From assembly GCF_014201195.1 (NCBI RefSeq), contig NZ_JACHDS010000001.1, forward strand, positions 1,302,001 through 1,366,000: 64,000 nucleotides of DNA. Direction: 5' to 3'. The DNA is from Nocardiopsis mwathae. Lineage in GTDB: Bacteria > Actinomycetota > Actinomycetes > Streptosporangiales > Streptosporangiaceae. Shown here in pieces: positions 34,624 to 43,380 of the stretch. The position numbers were made by a program, and so were the translations under genes. The notes under the pieces are model-generated. The model did no database searches. It saw nothing but the letters and a program-made list of their open reading frames with translations, and was not told where the DNA came from. Position 1 is the stretch's first letter. The number at the start of each line of letters is the position of its first letter.

Positions 34624-34657
34624 GGCTTTGAGTCGGCCTCTGCGATAATCGGATCGG

Positions 34658-34692
34658 CCGCTCCGGCCCTGCTAAGCCCAGGGCCGGAGCGG
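34658..34692. terminator. Strong terminator hairpin between convergent genes
   Basis: CCGCTCCGGCCCTG and CAGGGCCGGAGCGG form a perfect 14-bp stem around a seven-base loop, followed by TTTCGTCGTT. It separates the XRE regulator transcript from the HATPase gene that ends at 34710 on the other strand. Confidence 0.75.
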
Positions 34693-34709
34693 TTTCGTCG
34701 TTCCCGGGA

Positions 34710-35165
34710 TCATGTCTCGGGGGTGCCTTCCAGGTCGAACCAGACCTCGCGACCGAGGACGTTGCCCCGGTGGCCGAATCCGCTGGCCAATGACCGCACC
34801 AGAGCCAACCCGCGCCCGCCGAGGGCGTCGGAGTCGGTGTCCTTGACTGTGGGCGTCTTCTCCGACCCGTTGTCGCGGACGACCACGCGGACCATCGAGG
34901 GGTAGAACTCGACGCGCACCCACACGACCCCGCCGATCCAGCTGGAGCGGGTGTGCGCGAGGGCGTTACTCGCGAGCTCGGTGACACACAGCTCCGCGAC
35001 CCAGAGGACGTCGCCGGGGTAGTCGCAGAGGATCATACGGAGCCACGAGCGGCAGTTGGGAACCTCACTGGCGCTGCCCTCGAAGCAGCCGCACTTGATG
35101 CTGAGCGGGGGGACGTAGGTGAGCTGACCGGTCAAGGAAACCACCTGCTCAGGGGGTAGTGACAC
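34710..35165 (-). CDS. ATP-binding protein, anti-sigma-like HATPase
   Basis: A 151-residue GHKL/HATPase_c_2 domain protein. The N box is VTELASNALAHT near residues 62-73, the G1 box VVVRDNGSEK near 93-102, and the G2 box ALGGRGLALVRSLA near 113-126. In actinomycetes such small kinases are paired with Scr1-type HTH and DUF397 proteins, as here. The original role resembles SpoIIAB/RsbW anti-sigma kinases, but most copies in this class are uncharacterised. It is divergent from the HTH gene. Confidence 0.85.
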   Translation of the reverse strand: MSLPPEQVVSLTGQLTYVPPLSIKCGCFEGSASEVPNCRSWLRMILCDYPGDVLWVAELCVTELASNALAHTRSSWIGGVVWVRVEFYPSMVRVVVRDNGSEKTPTVKDTDSDALGGRGLALVRSLASGFGHRGNVLGREVWFDLEGTPET

Positions 35166-35183
35166 GCAATGTGCGCGGACGCT

Positions 35184-35230
35184 CGCTCTGAGCGTGTGGT
35201 CTCACTCTGCACTGAGCAAAAGCTCTGAGC
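35184..35230. repeat. Two GCTCTGAGC palindromes in a divergent promoter
   Basis: GCTCTGAGC occurs at 35185-35193 (as an 11-base palindrome with flanking C and G) and at 35222-35230, 37 bp apart. Related ACTGAG and TTGAGTG words crowd the same 120 bp. The position between the HATPase gene and the HTH gene suggests operator repeats for the HTH protein. Confidence 0.45.
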
Positions 35231-35285
35231 AACCACTTTGAGTGAATCTGTTGAAAACCGCTCGCGCCACCGGGAGACTGAGCGC

Positions 35286-36152
35286 ATGATCACTGAGAGT
35301 CCCACGCTGAACTCACTCCGCCTGGGGCGTTGGTTGCGTGAGCTACGGGAGAGTGCAGGCCTTTCCCCTGCGGATGTGGCTGATGGCGTCGGAATCCATC
35401 GCACAACGGTGGCGCGACTGGAAAAGGGGAAGGTTCGCCGTGTCAAGCGCAGAGATCTCACCGCGTTGCTGGACCTCTACGACGTCCATGATGAGGAGAC
35501 CCGGGGCGAGATCTTCCAACTAGCCGAGGGTGCTCGCCAGCGAGCGTGGTGGGACAGCTACAAGAAGGACCTTTCAGAGACCTACTCCCACTTCATCGGC
35601 ATGGAAGCTGGTGCTGAACGGATCAGAACGTGGCAGCCGCTTATCATCCCAGGGCTGTTGCAGACTGCGGACTATGTGCGCGCCACCATGAGTGCCCCGG
35701 GCTTCCACCTCGACACAGAGGCGATCGAACAGCGTGCTCAAGTCCGTATGGCACGACAGAGGCTTCTGGCACCGGAGCGTTCCCTGGACTTCTGGGCCAT
35801 CCTCGACGAAGCGGCACTCCACCGCGAGGTCGGCGGTAAGGAGACCATGCGGGCACAGCTGCGACATCTGGCAGAGATGGCAGAACGCCCTAATGTAACC
35901 ATTCAAGTCGTCCCGTATTCCGCAGGTATGCACCCGGGGACTGCTGGGAGCTTCATGATCATGGAAGCCCCTGAACTGGAGGGGAGCAGTGCGGTCTACA
36001 TGGAAACGCCCATCGGGGACCTGTACCTACAAGACAATGCAGACGTGCAACGATGTCGAGATATATGGGAGTATTTGATCGCTTCTGCGCTGGGAAGACG
36101 GGACTCGGCCGGGCGGATCATGGCAGTGGCAAAGGACGTGAATGATGACTAA
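35286..36152 (+). CDS. Helix-turn-helix regulator, Scr1/DUF5753 type
   Basis: A 288-residue protein. The HTH_3 domain is at about residues 10-70 (RLGRWLRELRESAGLSPADV, GIHRTTVARLEKGK). The DUF5753 effector domain follows (YSHFIGMEAGAERIRTWQPL, IPGLLQTADYVRA, NVTIQVVPYSAGMHPGTAGS, YMETPIGDLYL). The family is annotated as a toxin-antitoxin-like or developmental regulator that works with a DUF397 partner, whose gene overlaps its 3' end by 11 bp. I chose ATG 35286; an upstream TTG is in frame but unlikely. Codon use is less GC-rich than average. Confidence 0.88.
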   Translation: MITESPTLNSLRLGRWLRELRESAGLSPADVADGVGIHRTTVARLEKGKVRRVKRRDLTALLDLYDVHDEETRGEIFQLAEGARQRAWWDSYKKDLSETYSHFIGMEAGAERIRTWQPLIIPGLLQTADYVRATMSAPGFHLDTEAIEQRAQVRMARQRLLAPERSLDFWAILDEAALHREVGGKETMRAQLRHLAEMAERPNVTIQVVPYSAGMHPGTAGSFMIMEAPELEGSSAVYMETPIGDLYLQDNADVQRCRDIWEYLIASALGRRDSAGRIMAVAKDVNDD

Positions 36153-36438
36153 CAAAGCGGGCCGGGGAGTGCAGCTCGGGAACTGGAGCACATCTAGCCA
36201 CAGTGGGACGGGTGGCCAGTGCGTCGAGGTCGCCGACCTGGCTCGGCCTTCGTCCGTGTCGCAGGCACAGTGGCGCACCTCCAGTTACAGCCAGCCGACC
36301 GGCGAGTGTGTCGAGGTGGCTGCTTTCCCGGGGCACCGCGCAATGCGCGACTCGAAGTACCCGGGCGCGGGACACCTCGCCTTCACCGCTCGCGAATGGA
36401 ACGCCTTCCTCCACGCCGCCAAGGGCGACCGACTGTAG
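36142..36438 (+). CDS. DUF397 protein with a duplicated core
   Basis: A 98-residue DUF397 protein. The normal unit of about 60 residues is present as QWRTSSYSQPTGECVEVAAF through DSKYPGAGHLAFTAREWNAF. In front of it is a second, partial copy NWSTSSHSGTGGQCVEVADL. The duplication makes the protein longer than typical members. It starts within the last codons of the HTH gene, so the two are translationally coupled. In related loci DUF397 proteins are proposed to antagonise or bind the HTH partner (WhiJ/AbaA-like systems). Confidence 0.85.
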   Translation: MMTNKAGRGVQLGNWSTSSHSGTGGQCVEVADLARPSSVSQAQWRTSSYSQPTGECVEVAAFPGHRAMRDSKYPGAGHLAFTAREWNAFLHAAKGDRL

Positions 36439-36450
36439 TCCCTGTTCCCC

Positions 36451-37989
36451 CTAACCGACGATCGGGCGCTCCTCGGGGAGTTCGAAGCGGCGGACGTGGC
36501 GGCGGAGGGCCAGGGCCGAGGCGAGGGTGATGGGGCCGAGGCGGCCGATGAACATCAGGGCGATGATGATGAGTTCGCCCATCGTGCCCAGGTCGCCGGT
36601 GATGCCCGTGGACAGGCCGACCGTGGAGAAGGCCGAGGTGGTCTCGAAGAGGATCTCGTCGAGCGTGAACGGCGTGATGACCATCAGCGCCATCGTCGCG
36701 GAGAAGACCAGGCCGATCGCGAGCAGGGCGACCGTGATGGCCTGCTGGGCGACGCCCGCGGCCAGGCGGCGGTTGCCGACGTGGACGGTCGCCTCGCCGC
36801 GGACGTTGGCGTAGATGACGAAGGCCAGCAGCGCGAACGTCGTCACCTTGATGCCGCCGGCCGTGCCCGCGCTGCCGCCGCCGATGAACATCAGCATGTC
36901 GGTCATCAGCAGCGTCTGGGTGTTCATCTCCCCGAAGGGCAGCGATTCGAAGCCGGCCGTGCGCGGCATGACCGCCTGGAACCAGCCGGTGAGGACCTTG
37001 TCTCCGACACTGAGCGGGCCCATGGTGGCCGGGTTGCGCCACTCCAGCACCACGAAGGCGACCCACCCCACGGCCAGCAGCACGCCCGTGGTGGCCAGCG
37101 TGATCTTGGCGTGCAGGGTCCAGCTGTGCGGCTCCTTGCGGCGGCGCGCGTGGCGCCACAGCTCCACCCAGACCGGGAAGCCGAGACCGCCCGCGATGAC
37201 CGCCACCGACACCGGGACCGTGATCCACGGGTCGGTCGCGAAGCCCTGCAGGCTGTCGGAGTACAGCGCGAACCCGGCGTTGTTGAAGGCGGAGACGGAG
37301 TGGAACAGCCCCAGGTAGGCGGCGTGCCCGATCGATTCGCCGTAACCGGCCCACAGCCGCAGGGTGAGGACGGCGCACACCGCCGCCTCGAAGATCAGCG
37401 TCACCCGCAGGATCCCGGACACGAGCTGGCGGACGTCGCCGATCGTCACGCTCTTGGTCTCGGTCCCCGCGGTGATCTGCATCCGCAGCCGGATCCGGCG
37501 CGTGACCACCAGCGTGAGCACCGTCGCCAGCGACATGATGCCGAACCCGCCGATCTGGACCAGTCCGAGGATCACGACCTCGCCGAACGTCGACCAGTAC
37601 ACCGGCGTGTCCACGACGATCAACCCGGTCACGCACACCGCCGAGGTCGAGGTGAACAGCGCCGTCACGAACCCGGCGGACTCCCCGCTCTCGGTCGCCG
37701 CCGGGAGCAGGAGCAGCACGGTGCCGAACGCGACCATCGCGGCGAACGCCAGCACCACGAGCGTCGCCGGACGCCTCAGCCCGGCCAGGTCGCGGAGGCG
37801 GTACCGGGCCGCGGCGGCCCCGGTTCGGGAACGGAACCGGTCGAGTCGGCTGGACCGTGTGAACCGGGAGCCGACCCTGGACGAGCTGCGCAGACTCAAC
37901 CGGGTCCTCCGTGATCGTGAAGCGGGCGCGCCGATGGCCGCCGGGTCGGCGGGGCGCACGGTTCCGACACACGGTCGGAAATCGGGCAT
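36451..37989 (-). CDS. TrkH/KtrB family potassium uptake protein
   Basis: A 512-residue K+ channel-like transporter with four M1-P-M2 repeats. The four filter-type loops are STSAVCVTGLIV, SVSAFNNAGF, FIGGGSAGTAGGIKVTT and TTSAFSTVGLSTG, each centred on a glycine as in KtrB. A basic N-terminal extension of about 65 residues, rich in Arg and Ser, precedes the first helix. No KtrA/TrkA partner gene is adjacent. The ATG at 37989 has no clear Shine-Dalgarno; an internal start near residue 50 cannot be excluded. Confidence 0.88.
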   Translation of the reverse strand: MPDFRPCVGTVRPADPAAIGAPASRSRRTRLSLRSSSRVGSRFTRSSRLDRFRSRTGAAAARYRLRDLAGLRRPATLVVLAFAAMVAFGTVLLLLPAATESGESAGFVTALFTSTSAVCVTGLIVVDTPVYWSTFGEVVILGLVQIGGFGIMSLATVLTLVVTRRIRLRMQITAGTETKSVTIGDVRQLVSGILRVTLIFEAAVCAVLTLRLWAGYGESIGHAAYLGLFHSVSAFNNAGFALYSDSLQGFATDPWITVPVSVAVIAGGLGFPVWVELWRHARRRKEPHSWTLHAKITLATTGVLLAVGWVAFVVLEWRNPATMGPLSVGDKVLTGWFQAVMPRTAGFESLPFGEMNTQTLLMTDMLMFIGGGSAGTAGGIKVTTFALLAFVIYANVRGEATVHVGNRRLAAGVAQQAITVALLAIGLVFSATMALMVITPFTLDEILFETTSAFSTVGLSTGITGDLGTMGELIIIALMFIGRLGPITLASALALRRHVRRFELPEERPIVG

Positions 37990-38158
37990 GGCTTTGCCAA
38001 ACTAAAGCATGACCGGCCTTGCGGCGGCGCACCGCCACGGCCCACGGGCGTGTCCCACCGGCGACCTCCCCCTACACCGGCGGTGAGCCGAAACACCCCG
38101 CGCCGCCCGGTGGACCGGCCGCGCGCGGCGGCGCCGGGCGCATAGCATCCTTCGTCGG

Positions 38159-38190
38159 GACGTGCACACAGCCAGACGTGCACACAGCCA
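38159..38190 (+). repeat. Perfect 16-bp tandem duplication
   Basis: GACGTGCACACAGCCA is repeated twice with no spacer, ending 24 bp before the start of the ABC-class ATPase gene, in its leader. Each unit contains the palindrome GTGCAC. Confidence 0.8.
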
Positions 38191-38214
38191 CTCGAAGGAA
38201 AGAGGGATCCACCC

Positions 38215-40011
38215 ATGTCGGGACGGTACGGCAGCGGCCAGGGGCGGGGCCACGGAGGGCGCCCGGATCACCGCGGCCGCACCGGCGGACGGCGGCCCGG
38301 CCGCAACGAGCCGCCGCGGATCCACGGCCGCCGCGACGACGCCCGCCTCGCCGCCGAGCTGCGCGACATGTCCGGCGCCTCCTACGGCCGCTACAAGTCG
38401 CTCCAGGGCGACTGGGACTACGGCGACTTCACGCTGACCGTCGACCGGGTGCAGTCCGACCCCTTCGCCCCGCCCTCCCGCGTCTCCGTGCTCATCCCCG
38501 CCGACGTCGCCGAACTGCCCGATTCGGCGTGGCGCTCGCCGGTGCGCCGCCGCGCCACCGCCGACTTCCTGGCCCGCCGCGCCTACCGCGTGCTCAAGGG
38601 CTCCCGGCTGCGCATCGACGTCGGCGGCCAGGAGGTCATCGACCGCGCCTCCGTGCAGATCGAGGAGGGCGACCTCCGGCTCCGCCTGGGCATCGAGCTG
38701 CCCGGCCACGGGCGGCGCATCGACGGCCGCACCGCCGAGCACGAGCTCTGCGACCGCCTCCCCGACCTGGTCGACGCACTGCGCTGGCCCGAGCTGGACA
38801 CCCGCGCCGCCGTCGCTTTCGCCGACACCGTCGAGGACACCACCGCCCTGCGCGACCGGCTGCCCGACCTCGGCCTCGTCGCCTTCGTCGCCGACGGCTC
38901 GGTGCTTCCGCGGCGCAGCGGCGTCAGCGACCTGCCCATGGACGGGGAGGGAAACGCCGTCCCCTTCGCCTCCCCCGACAGCCTCCGGGTCACCGTCCGC
39001 CTCCCGCACCGCGGCGAGGTGCGGGGAATGGGTGTACCCGAGGGCATCACCCTCATCGTCGGCGGCGGCTTCCACGGCAAGTCGACCCTGCTGCACGCCC
39101 TGGAGCGCGGCGTCTACGACCACATCCCCGGCGACGGCCGCGAACTCGTCGCCACCCGCCCCGACGCCGTGAAGATCCGCGCCGAGGAGGGCCGCCGGGT
39201 CGAGCGCACCGACGTCGCCTCCTTCGTGCGCAACCTGCCCACCGGCGCCGACACCGGCGACTTCTCCACCGACAACGCCTCGGGTTCCACCTCCCAGGCC
39301 GCCAACATCGCCGAGGCCCTGGAAGCCGGGTCCGCCACGCTGCTGGTGGACGAGGACACCACCGCCACCAACCTGATGATCCGCGACGCCCGGATGCAGG
39401 CCCTGGTGCACGGCGACCGTGAACCCCTCACGCCCTTCGTCGACCTGGTCCGCCCCCTGCACCGGGAGCACGGTGTGTCCACGGTGCTCGTCATGGGCGG
39501 CAGCGGCGACTACTTCGACGTCGCCGACACCGTCATCATGCTCGACGGCTACCGCCCTTCCGATGTCACCGAGCGGGCGCGCGGCCTGGCCGCCGAGCGT
39601 ACCGACGCCGAGTTCACCGTCCCCGCCCACCGGGTGGTCGACCCGCGCTCGGTCGACGCGACCGCCCGCGGCCGCGCCCGCCTCAAGCGCCGCGACATGG
39701 ACGTGCTCACCTTCGGCGAACACGACATCGACGTCCGCGGCCTCGCCCAGCTCGTCGACCCCGGCCAGGTCATCGGCGTGGGCCTGGCGATGCGCCTGCT
39801 CGCCGAAGACGGACTCCTCGATACCGGGCGCACCCTGGCCCAGGCTCTCGACGCCCTCGACGAGCGGCTCGCGTCCGGCGGCGTGACCGCGCTCGGCCGC
39901 GGCTACGCCGGTGACTACGCCCGGCCCCGCCGATTCGAGGTCGCCGCCGCGCTCAACCGGTTGCGGACGCTGCGCGTCGCCCGCCTGGAGCGCCCTGTCG
40001 GCCGCGGCTGA
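38215..40011 (+). CDS. ABC-class ATPase domain protein (COG3044 type)
   Basis: A 598-residue protein of the predicted ABC-class ATPase family. A disordered Arg/Gly-rich N-terminus of about 45 residues precedes LRDMSGASYGRYKSLQGDWD, a family hallmark. Walker A is GGGFHGKSTLLHAL near residue 282. Further markers are DNASGSTSQAANIAEALEAG, the Walker B-like LLVDEDTTATNLMIRDARM near 380, and VLVMGGSGDYFDVADTVIML. No membrane partner exists and the protein is presumably soluble. The function of the family is unknown. AAGGAAAGAGG precedes the ATG. Confidence 0.85.
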   Translation: MSGRYGSGQGRGHGGRPDHRGRTGGRRPGRNEPPRIHGRRDDARLAAELRDMSGASYGRYKSLQGDWDYGDFTLTVDRVQSDPFAPPSRVSVLIPADVAELPDSAWRSPVRRRATADFLARRAYRVLKGSRLRIDVGGQEVIDRASVQIEEGDLRLRLGIELPGHGRRIDGRTAEHELCDRLPDLVDALRWPELDTRAAVAFADTVEDTTALRDRLPDLGLVAFVADGSVLPRRSGVSDLPMDGEGNAVPFASPDSLRVTVRLPHRGEVRGMGVPEGITLIVGGGFHGKSTLLHALERGVYDHIPGDGRELVATRPDAVKIRAEEGRRVERTDVASFVRNLPTGADTGDFSTDNASGSTSQAANIAEALEAGSATLLVDEDTTATNLMIRDARMQALVHGDREPLTPFVDLVRPLHREHGVSTVLVMGGSGDYFDVADTVIMLDGYRPSDVTERARGLAAERTDAEFTVPAHRVVDPRSVDATARGRARLKRRDMDVLTFGEHDIDVRGLAQLVDPGQVIGVGLAMRLLAEDGLLDTGRTLAQALDALDERLASGGVTALGRGYAGDYARPRRFEVAAALNRLRTLRVARLERPVGRG

Positions 40012-40245
40012 GGCGGGGAACCCGCCGCGGTGCCGGAATGCGCCGCGGCCGGGCCGTGTTCGCTACGAATAGGGACCCACGGAGCGCCCGCACGCCACGG
40101 CCCCGGCAGGGACCGCCGCCCCGCGTCGCTATCCTGGTACGTCGACCCGTCGGCCGCCGCGCGGGGACCGCTCCTCCCTACGCCGGGCCCGCCCGCGGGC
40201 ACCGCCCGGCGGCCCCTGCTCACTCGCGAATGGAGACCTGCCCAC

Positions 40246-41169
40246 GTGCGTGACCACGCTGACCTCTACGAGCTGCGTCCCGGCTTCGACATCCGCGGAG
40301 CCGTCATGCTCGTCGTCCTCGACGGGTTCGTGGACGCGGGGTCGACCGGAAAGCAGGCCGTGAGCGCGCTCTTCGACGCGTACTCCGCCGAGGTCGTCGC
40401 GACCTTCGACATCGACCGGCTGCTGGACTACCGATCCCGGCGCCCGCAGATGACCTTCGTCGAGAACGCCTACACCGACTACGCCGAGCCCAAACTCGAC
40501 CTCTACCTCATGCACGACGACGAGGGCACGCCCTTCCTCCTGCTCCACGGCCTGGAGCCGGACCGCGAATGGGAGGCCTTCACCGCCGCGGTGCGCAGCC
40601 TCGTCGACCACTTCCAGGTGAGCTTGACCGTGGGCATGCACGGCATCCCCATGGCGGTGCCGCACACCCGCCCGGCCACCGTCACCGCGCACGCCACCCG
40701 CCCCGAGCTGGTGGCCGCGCACACCCCCTGGATCGGCCGGGTCGAGGTGCCCTCCAGCGCCGTCGCCCTCCTGGAGTACCGGCTCGGCGAGGCCGGTCAT
40801 GACGTGATCGGCTTCGGCGTCCACGTGCCCAGCTACCTGGCCCAGTCGGAGTACCCGCGCGCCGCGATCGCCGCCCTCGGCTACGTGGCCGGTGCCACCG
40901 GCCTGGCGCTGCCCGTGCGCAGCCTGGAGGAGAGCGCCGACGGCACCGACGCCGAGATCGAGGAGCAGGTGGCCGCCTCCGAGGAGGTCCAGCGCGTGGT
41001 GAGCAACCTGGAGCGCCAGTACGACGACATCATGACGGCGCGCCAGGCCTCCGACGAGCGCAGCGACGCCCTGCTGGCCGGTGACGAATCCGCCCTGCCC
41101 ACGGCCGACGAACTCGGCGCGGAACTCGAACGCTACCTCGCCGAGCGCGAGCGTGGCTCGGAAGGTTGA
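40246..41169 (+). CDS. PAC2 family protein
   Basis: A 307-residue PAC2 (proteasome assembly chaperone 2-like) protein. It has GAVMLVVLDGFVDAGSTGKQ near residue 17, the YRSRRPQMTFVENAYTDY segment, LLLHGLEPDREWEAF, VGMHGIPMAVPHTRP and a helical C-terminus with an acidic tail. Actinobacterial members are uncharacterised but common. I chose the GTG at 40246, which gives the family N-terminus. The stop is followed three bases later by pyrD, so the two are cotranscribed. Confidence 0.82.
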   Translation: MRDHADLYELRPGFDIRGAVMLVVLDGFVDAGSTGKQAVSALFDAYSAEVVATFDIDRLLDYRSRRPQMTFVENAYTDYAEPKLDLYLMHDDEGTPFLLLHGLEPDREWEAFTAAVRSLVDHFQVSLTVGMHGIPMAVPHTRPATVTAHATRPELVAAHTPWIGRVEVPSSAVALLEYRLGEAGHDVIGFGVHVPSYLAQSEYPRAAIAALGYVAGATGLALPVRSLEESADGTDAEIEEQVAASEEVQRVVSNLERQYDDIMTARQASDERSDALLAGDESALPTADELGAELERYLAERERGSEG

Positions 41170-41172
41170 CCC

Positions 41173-42306
41173 TTGCTGTACCAGATGCTCTTTCACGCCG
41201 TGCTGCGGCACACCGACGCCGAGGCCGTCCACCGGCTGAGCTTCGCCGCGCTGCGCGGCGTCGCCGCCGTCCCGGGCGCCGCCGACGCCATGCGCAGGGT
41301 GCTCGGCCCGCGTGACCCGGAGCTGGCCGTGACCGCGCTCGGCCGCGAGTTCCCCGGCCCGCTGGGGCTGGCCGCCGGGTTCGACAAGAACGCCGAGGGT
41401 ATCGACGGGCTCACCGCGCTCGGCTTCGGGCACGTCGAGGTCGGCACGGTGACCGCGCACCCGCAGCCCGGGAACCCGGCCCCGCGGCTGTTCCGGCTGG
41501 TCGAGGACCGCGCCATCGTGAACCGGATGGGCTTCAACAACCAGGGGTCGGTCGTCGTCGCCGACCGGCTGCGGGAGCGGAGCCGGGGGAGGGGCGTGCG
41601 CCCGGAGCCCGTCGTCGGCATCAACATCGGCAAGACCAAGGTCGTGCCGGAGTCCGAGGCCGTGGAGGACTACACCACCAGCGCGCGGCGGCTCGCCGAC
41701 TTCGCCGACTACATGGTCGTCAACGTCAGCTCCCCGAACACCCCGGGCCTGCGCGACCTGCAGACCGTGGAGCGGCTTCGCCCACTGCTCACCGAGGTGC
41801 GCGCCACACTGGACGCCGAAGGCCACCGGGCGCTGCCGCTGCTGGTCAAGATCGCGCCCGACCTCGCCGACGAGGACATCGACGCCGTCGCCGACCTCGC
41901 GCTGGACCTGGGGCTCGACGGCATCATCGCGACCAACACCACCATCTTCCGTGAGGGCCTGCGCACCGATCCCGGGCAGGTGGAGGCGGCCGGTGCCGGC
42001 GGCCTGTCCGGTGCGCCGCTGAAGTGGCGCTCCCTGGAGGTGCTGAAGCGGCTGCGAGCCCGCGTGGGCGACCGCCTGGTCCTCATCAGCGTGGGCGGGA
42101 TCGAGACCCCTCAGGACGCCTGGGAGCGGATCCGCGCCGGGGCCACCCTGGTCCAGGGCTACACCGGCCTCATCTACGGCGGCCCGCTGTGGCCGCGCAG
42201 GATCCACAAGGGCCTGGCGCGGCTCGCCCGTGCCGCCGGGTACGCCTCGGTCGCCGACGCGGTGGGGGTGGACGCCGGTATCACCGACGACGACGTGTAC
42301 GGCTGA
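41173..42306 (+). CDS. pyrD: Dihydroorotate dehydrogenase (quinone), class 2
   Basis: A 377-residue membrane-associated flavoenzyme of pyrimidine synthesis that oxidises dihydroorotate and passes electrons to menaquinone. Class 2 features are the N-terminal amphipathic segment ([20 protein letters not shown]), [57 protein letters not shown] with the catalytic serine, and the FMN phosphate loop [16 protein letters not shown]. It begins with TTG, eight bases after GGAAGG. No other pyr gene is in the window. Confidence 0.95.
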   Translation: MLYQMLFHAVLRHTDAEAVHRLSFAALRGVAAVPGAADAMRRVLGPRDPELAVTALGREFPGPLGLAAGFDKNAEGIDGLTALGFGHVEVGTVTAHPQPGNPAPRLFRLVEDRAIVNRMGFNNQGSVVVADRLRERSRGRGVRPEPVVGINIGKTKVVPESEAVEDYTTSARRLADFADYMVVNVSSPNTPGLRDLQTVERLRPLLTEVRATLDAEGHRALPLLVKIAPDLADEDIDAVADLALDLGLDGIIATNTTIFREGLRTDPGQVEAAGAGGLSGAPLKWRSLEVLKRLRARVGDRLVLISVGGIETPQDAWERIRAGATLVQGYTGLIYGGPLWPRRIHKGLARLARAAGYASVADAVGVDAGITDDDVYG

Positions 42307-42333
42307 CGCTCAGGCCCCGGCCGGTCCGAGCGG

Positions 42334-42379
42334 CGAGGGCGCCCCGCACGGGAGTGGAGTTCCGGTCGGGGCGCCCTCG
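42334..42379. terminator. Terminator between pyrD and the DUF6461 gene
   Basis: CGAGGGCGCCCCG and CGGGGCGCCCTCG form a perfect 13-bp stem around a 20-base loop, followed by TTCGT. The flanking genes converge on it. Confidence 0.75.
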
Positions 42380-42409
42380 TTCGTGGCCGGGCAAGGCGTC
42401 CGGGGTGGG

Positions 42410-43018
42410 TCAGGCCCGGGTGAGCGGTGCGGGGGCGTCGAGTTCGGCGCCGAGCAGCGGACCGTCCAGGTATTCGGGACGGAGCCGGACACCGGTGACG
42501 CGGTCGGCGAGCGCCAGCAGGGCGGCCCCCGGGTCGGCCGGTTCGGCGTCGTCGGTCAGCCCGACCGCCTGCATCTGGTCGGCCAGCGCGTCGGGGCGGG
42601 TGCCCCGGCGGACCGACGGGGTGGCGGCGTCGAAGAAGGTCTGCAGCACGCCGTCGACGACCCAGCGGAACTCGCAGACCTGATCGATCAGGACGCGTAC
42701 CGACACCAGCTCGGTCTCGGCGGACAGCTGCCGGTAGCACTCGGGCCGGGTGGCGCGGCACCCGGTGGGCTCCACGATGACCGTCCACCCCTGGACGGAC
42801 AGGGCGTGCACCGTGAGCGGAGGGGTCCCCTCGGCGCTCAGTCCGGCCTCGACGGCCTCGGCGATCGGTAGGCAGCGCAGGCGCCGCTCCGCCACGCCGA
42901 GCCGCCCCAGCGCCTCGGCCTTGGTCAGTCCCCGGACATAGGAGAGGCAGTACGCCTCGGCCAGATCCGGCTGCGTCTCTCGCAGCCAGGCGTAGTCACC
43001 TGGACACGCGACGGCCAT
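42410..43018 (-). CDS. DUF6461 domain protein
   Basis: A 202-residue cytoplasmic protein of the actinomycete DUF6461 type. The markers are DYAWLRETQPDLAEAYCLSY followed by VRGLTKAEALGRLG, VQGWTVIVEPTGC, LSAETELVSVRV, FRWVVDGVLQTFFD and the late ALADRVTGVRLRPEYLDGPL. No function is established for the family. GAAGGGAAAGG upstream supports the ATG at 43018; the frame is open 79 codons further upstream without family similarity. Confidence 0.75.
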   Translation of the reverse strand: MAVACPGDYAWLRETQPDLAEAYCLSYVRGLTKAEALGRLGVAERRLRCLPIAEAVEAGLSAEGTPPLTVHALSVQGWTVIVEPTGCRATRPECYRQLSAETELVSVRVLIDQVCEFRWVVDGVLQTFFDAATPSVRRGTRPDALADQMQAVGLTDDAEPADPGAALLALADRVTGVRLRPEYLDGPLLGAELDAPAPLTRA

Positions 43019-43380
43019 CGGCCTTTCCCTTCTGCGTTCTTGGGCCTTTTCAAGCGGGGATCTCCCGCCTTGAAGGGGAAGTGCGCCCAATTGACGCTTT
43101 CCCCGGGTGAGGGGGGTTAAGCGGGCCACTTCAGGACACCGCTGTGGGATTGGGAGATGACGGCGACGGGTACCTCCCGCGCCGAAACCGCGGAGGCTAT
43201 CGGGCCGCCGTCGGAATGCCGTGGCGGTAGCGCCACGCTGTCGGCCGACGTCCACGGCCTACCACACTACGCCCGGGTAGCGGGTGGCCGGTACCGGGGG
43301 ACACGTGTTTCCCATGAGACGCGGCGCGCACCGGCCGTTCGCGGGGCGCGCCGCGTCGGGGGGCGACGGTAGCGCCCCGG
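43019..43380. other. Intergenic region with a GC-rich hairpin
   Basis: About 360 bp without a convincing gene. ACGCGGCGCGC (43319-43329) and GCGCGCCGCGT (43346-43356) form a perfect 11-bp stem 25 bp after the deacetylase stop, a probable terminator for that minus-strand gene. Confidence 0.5.
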
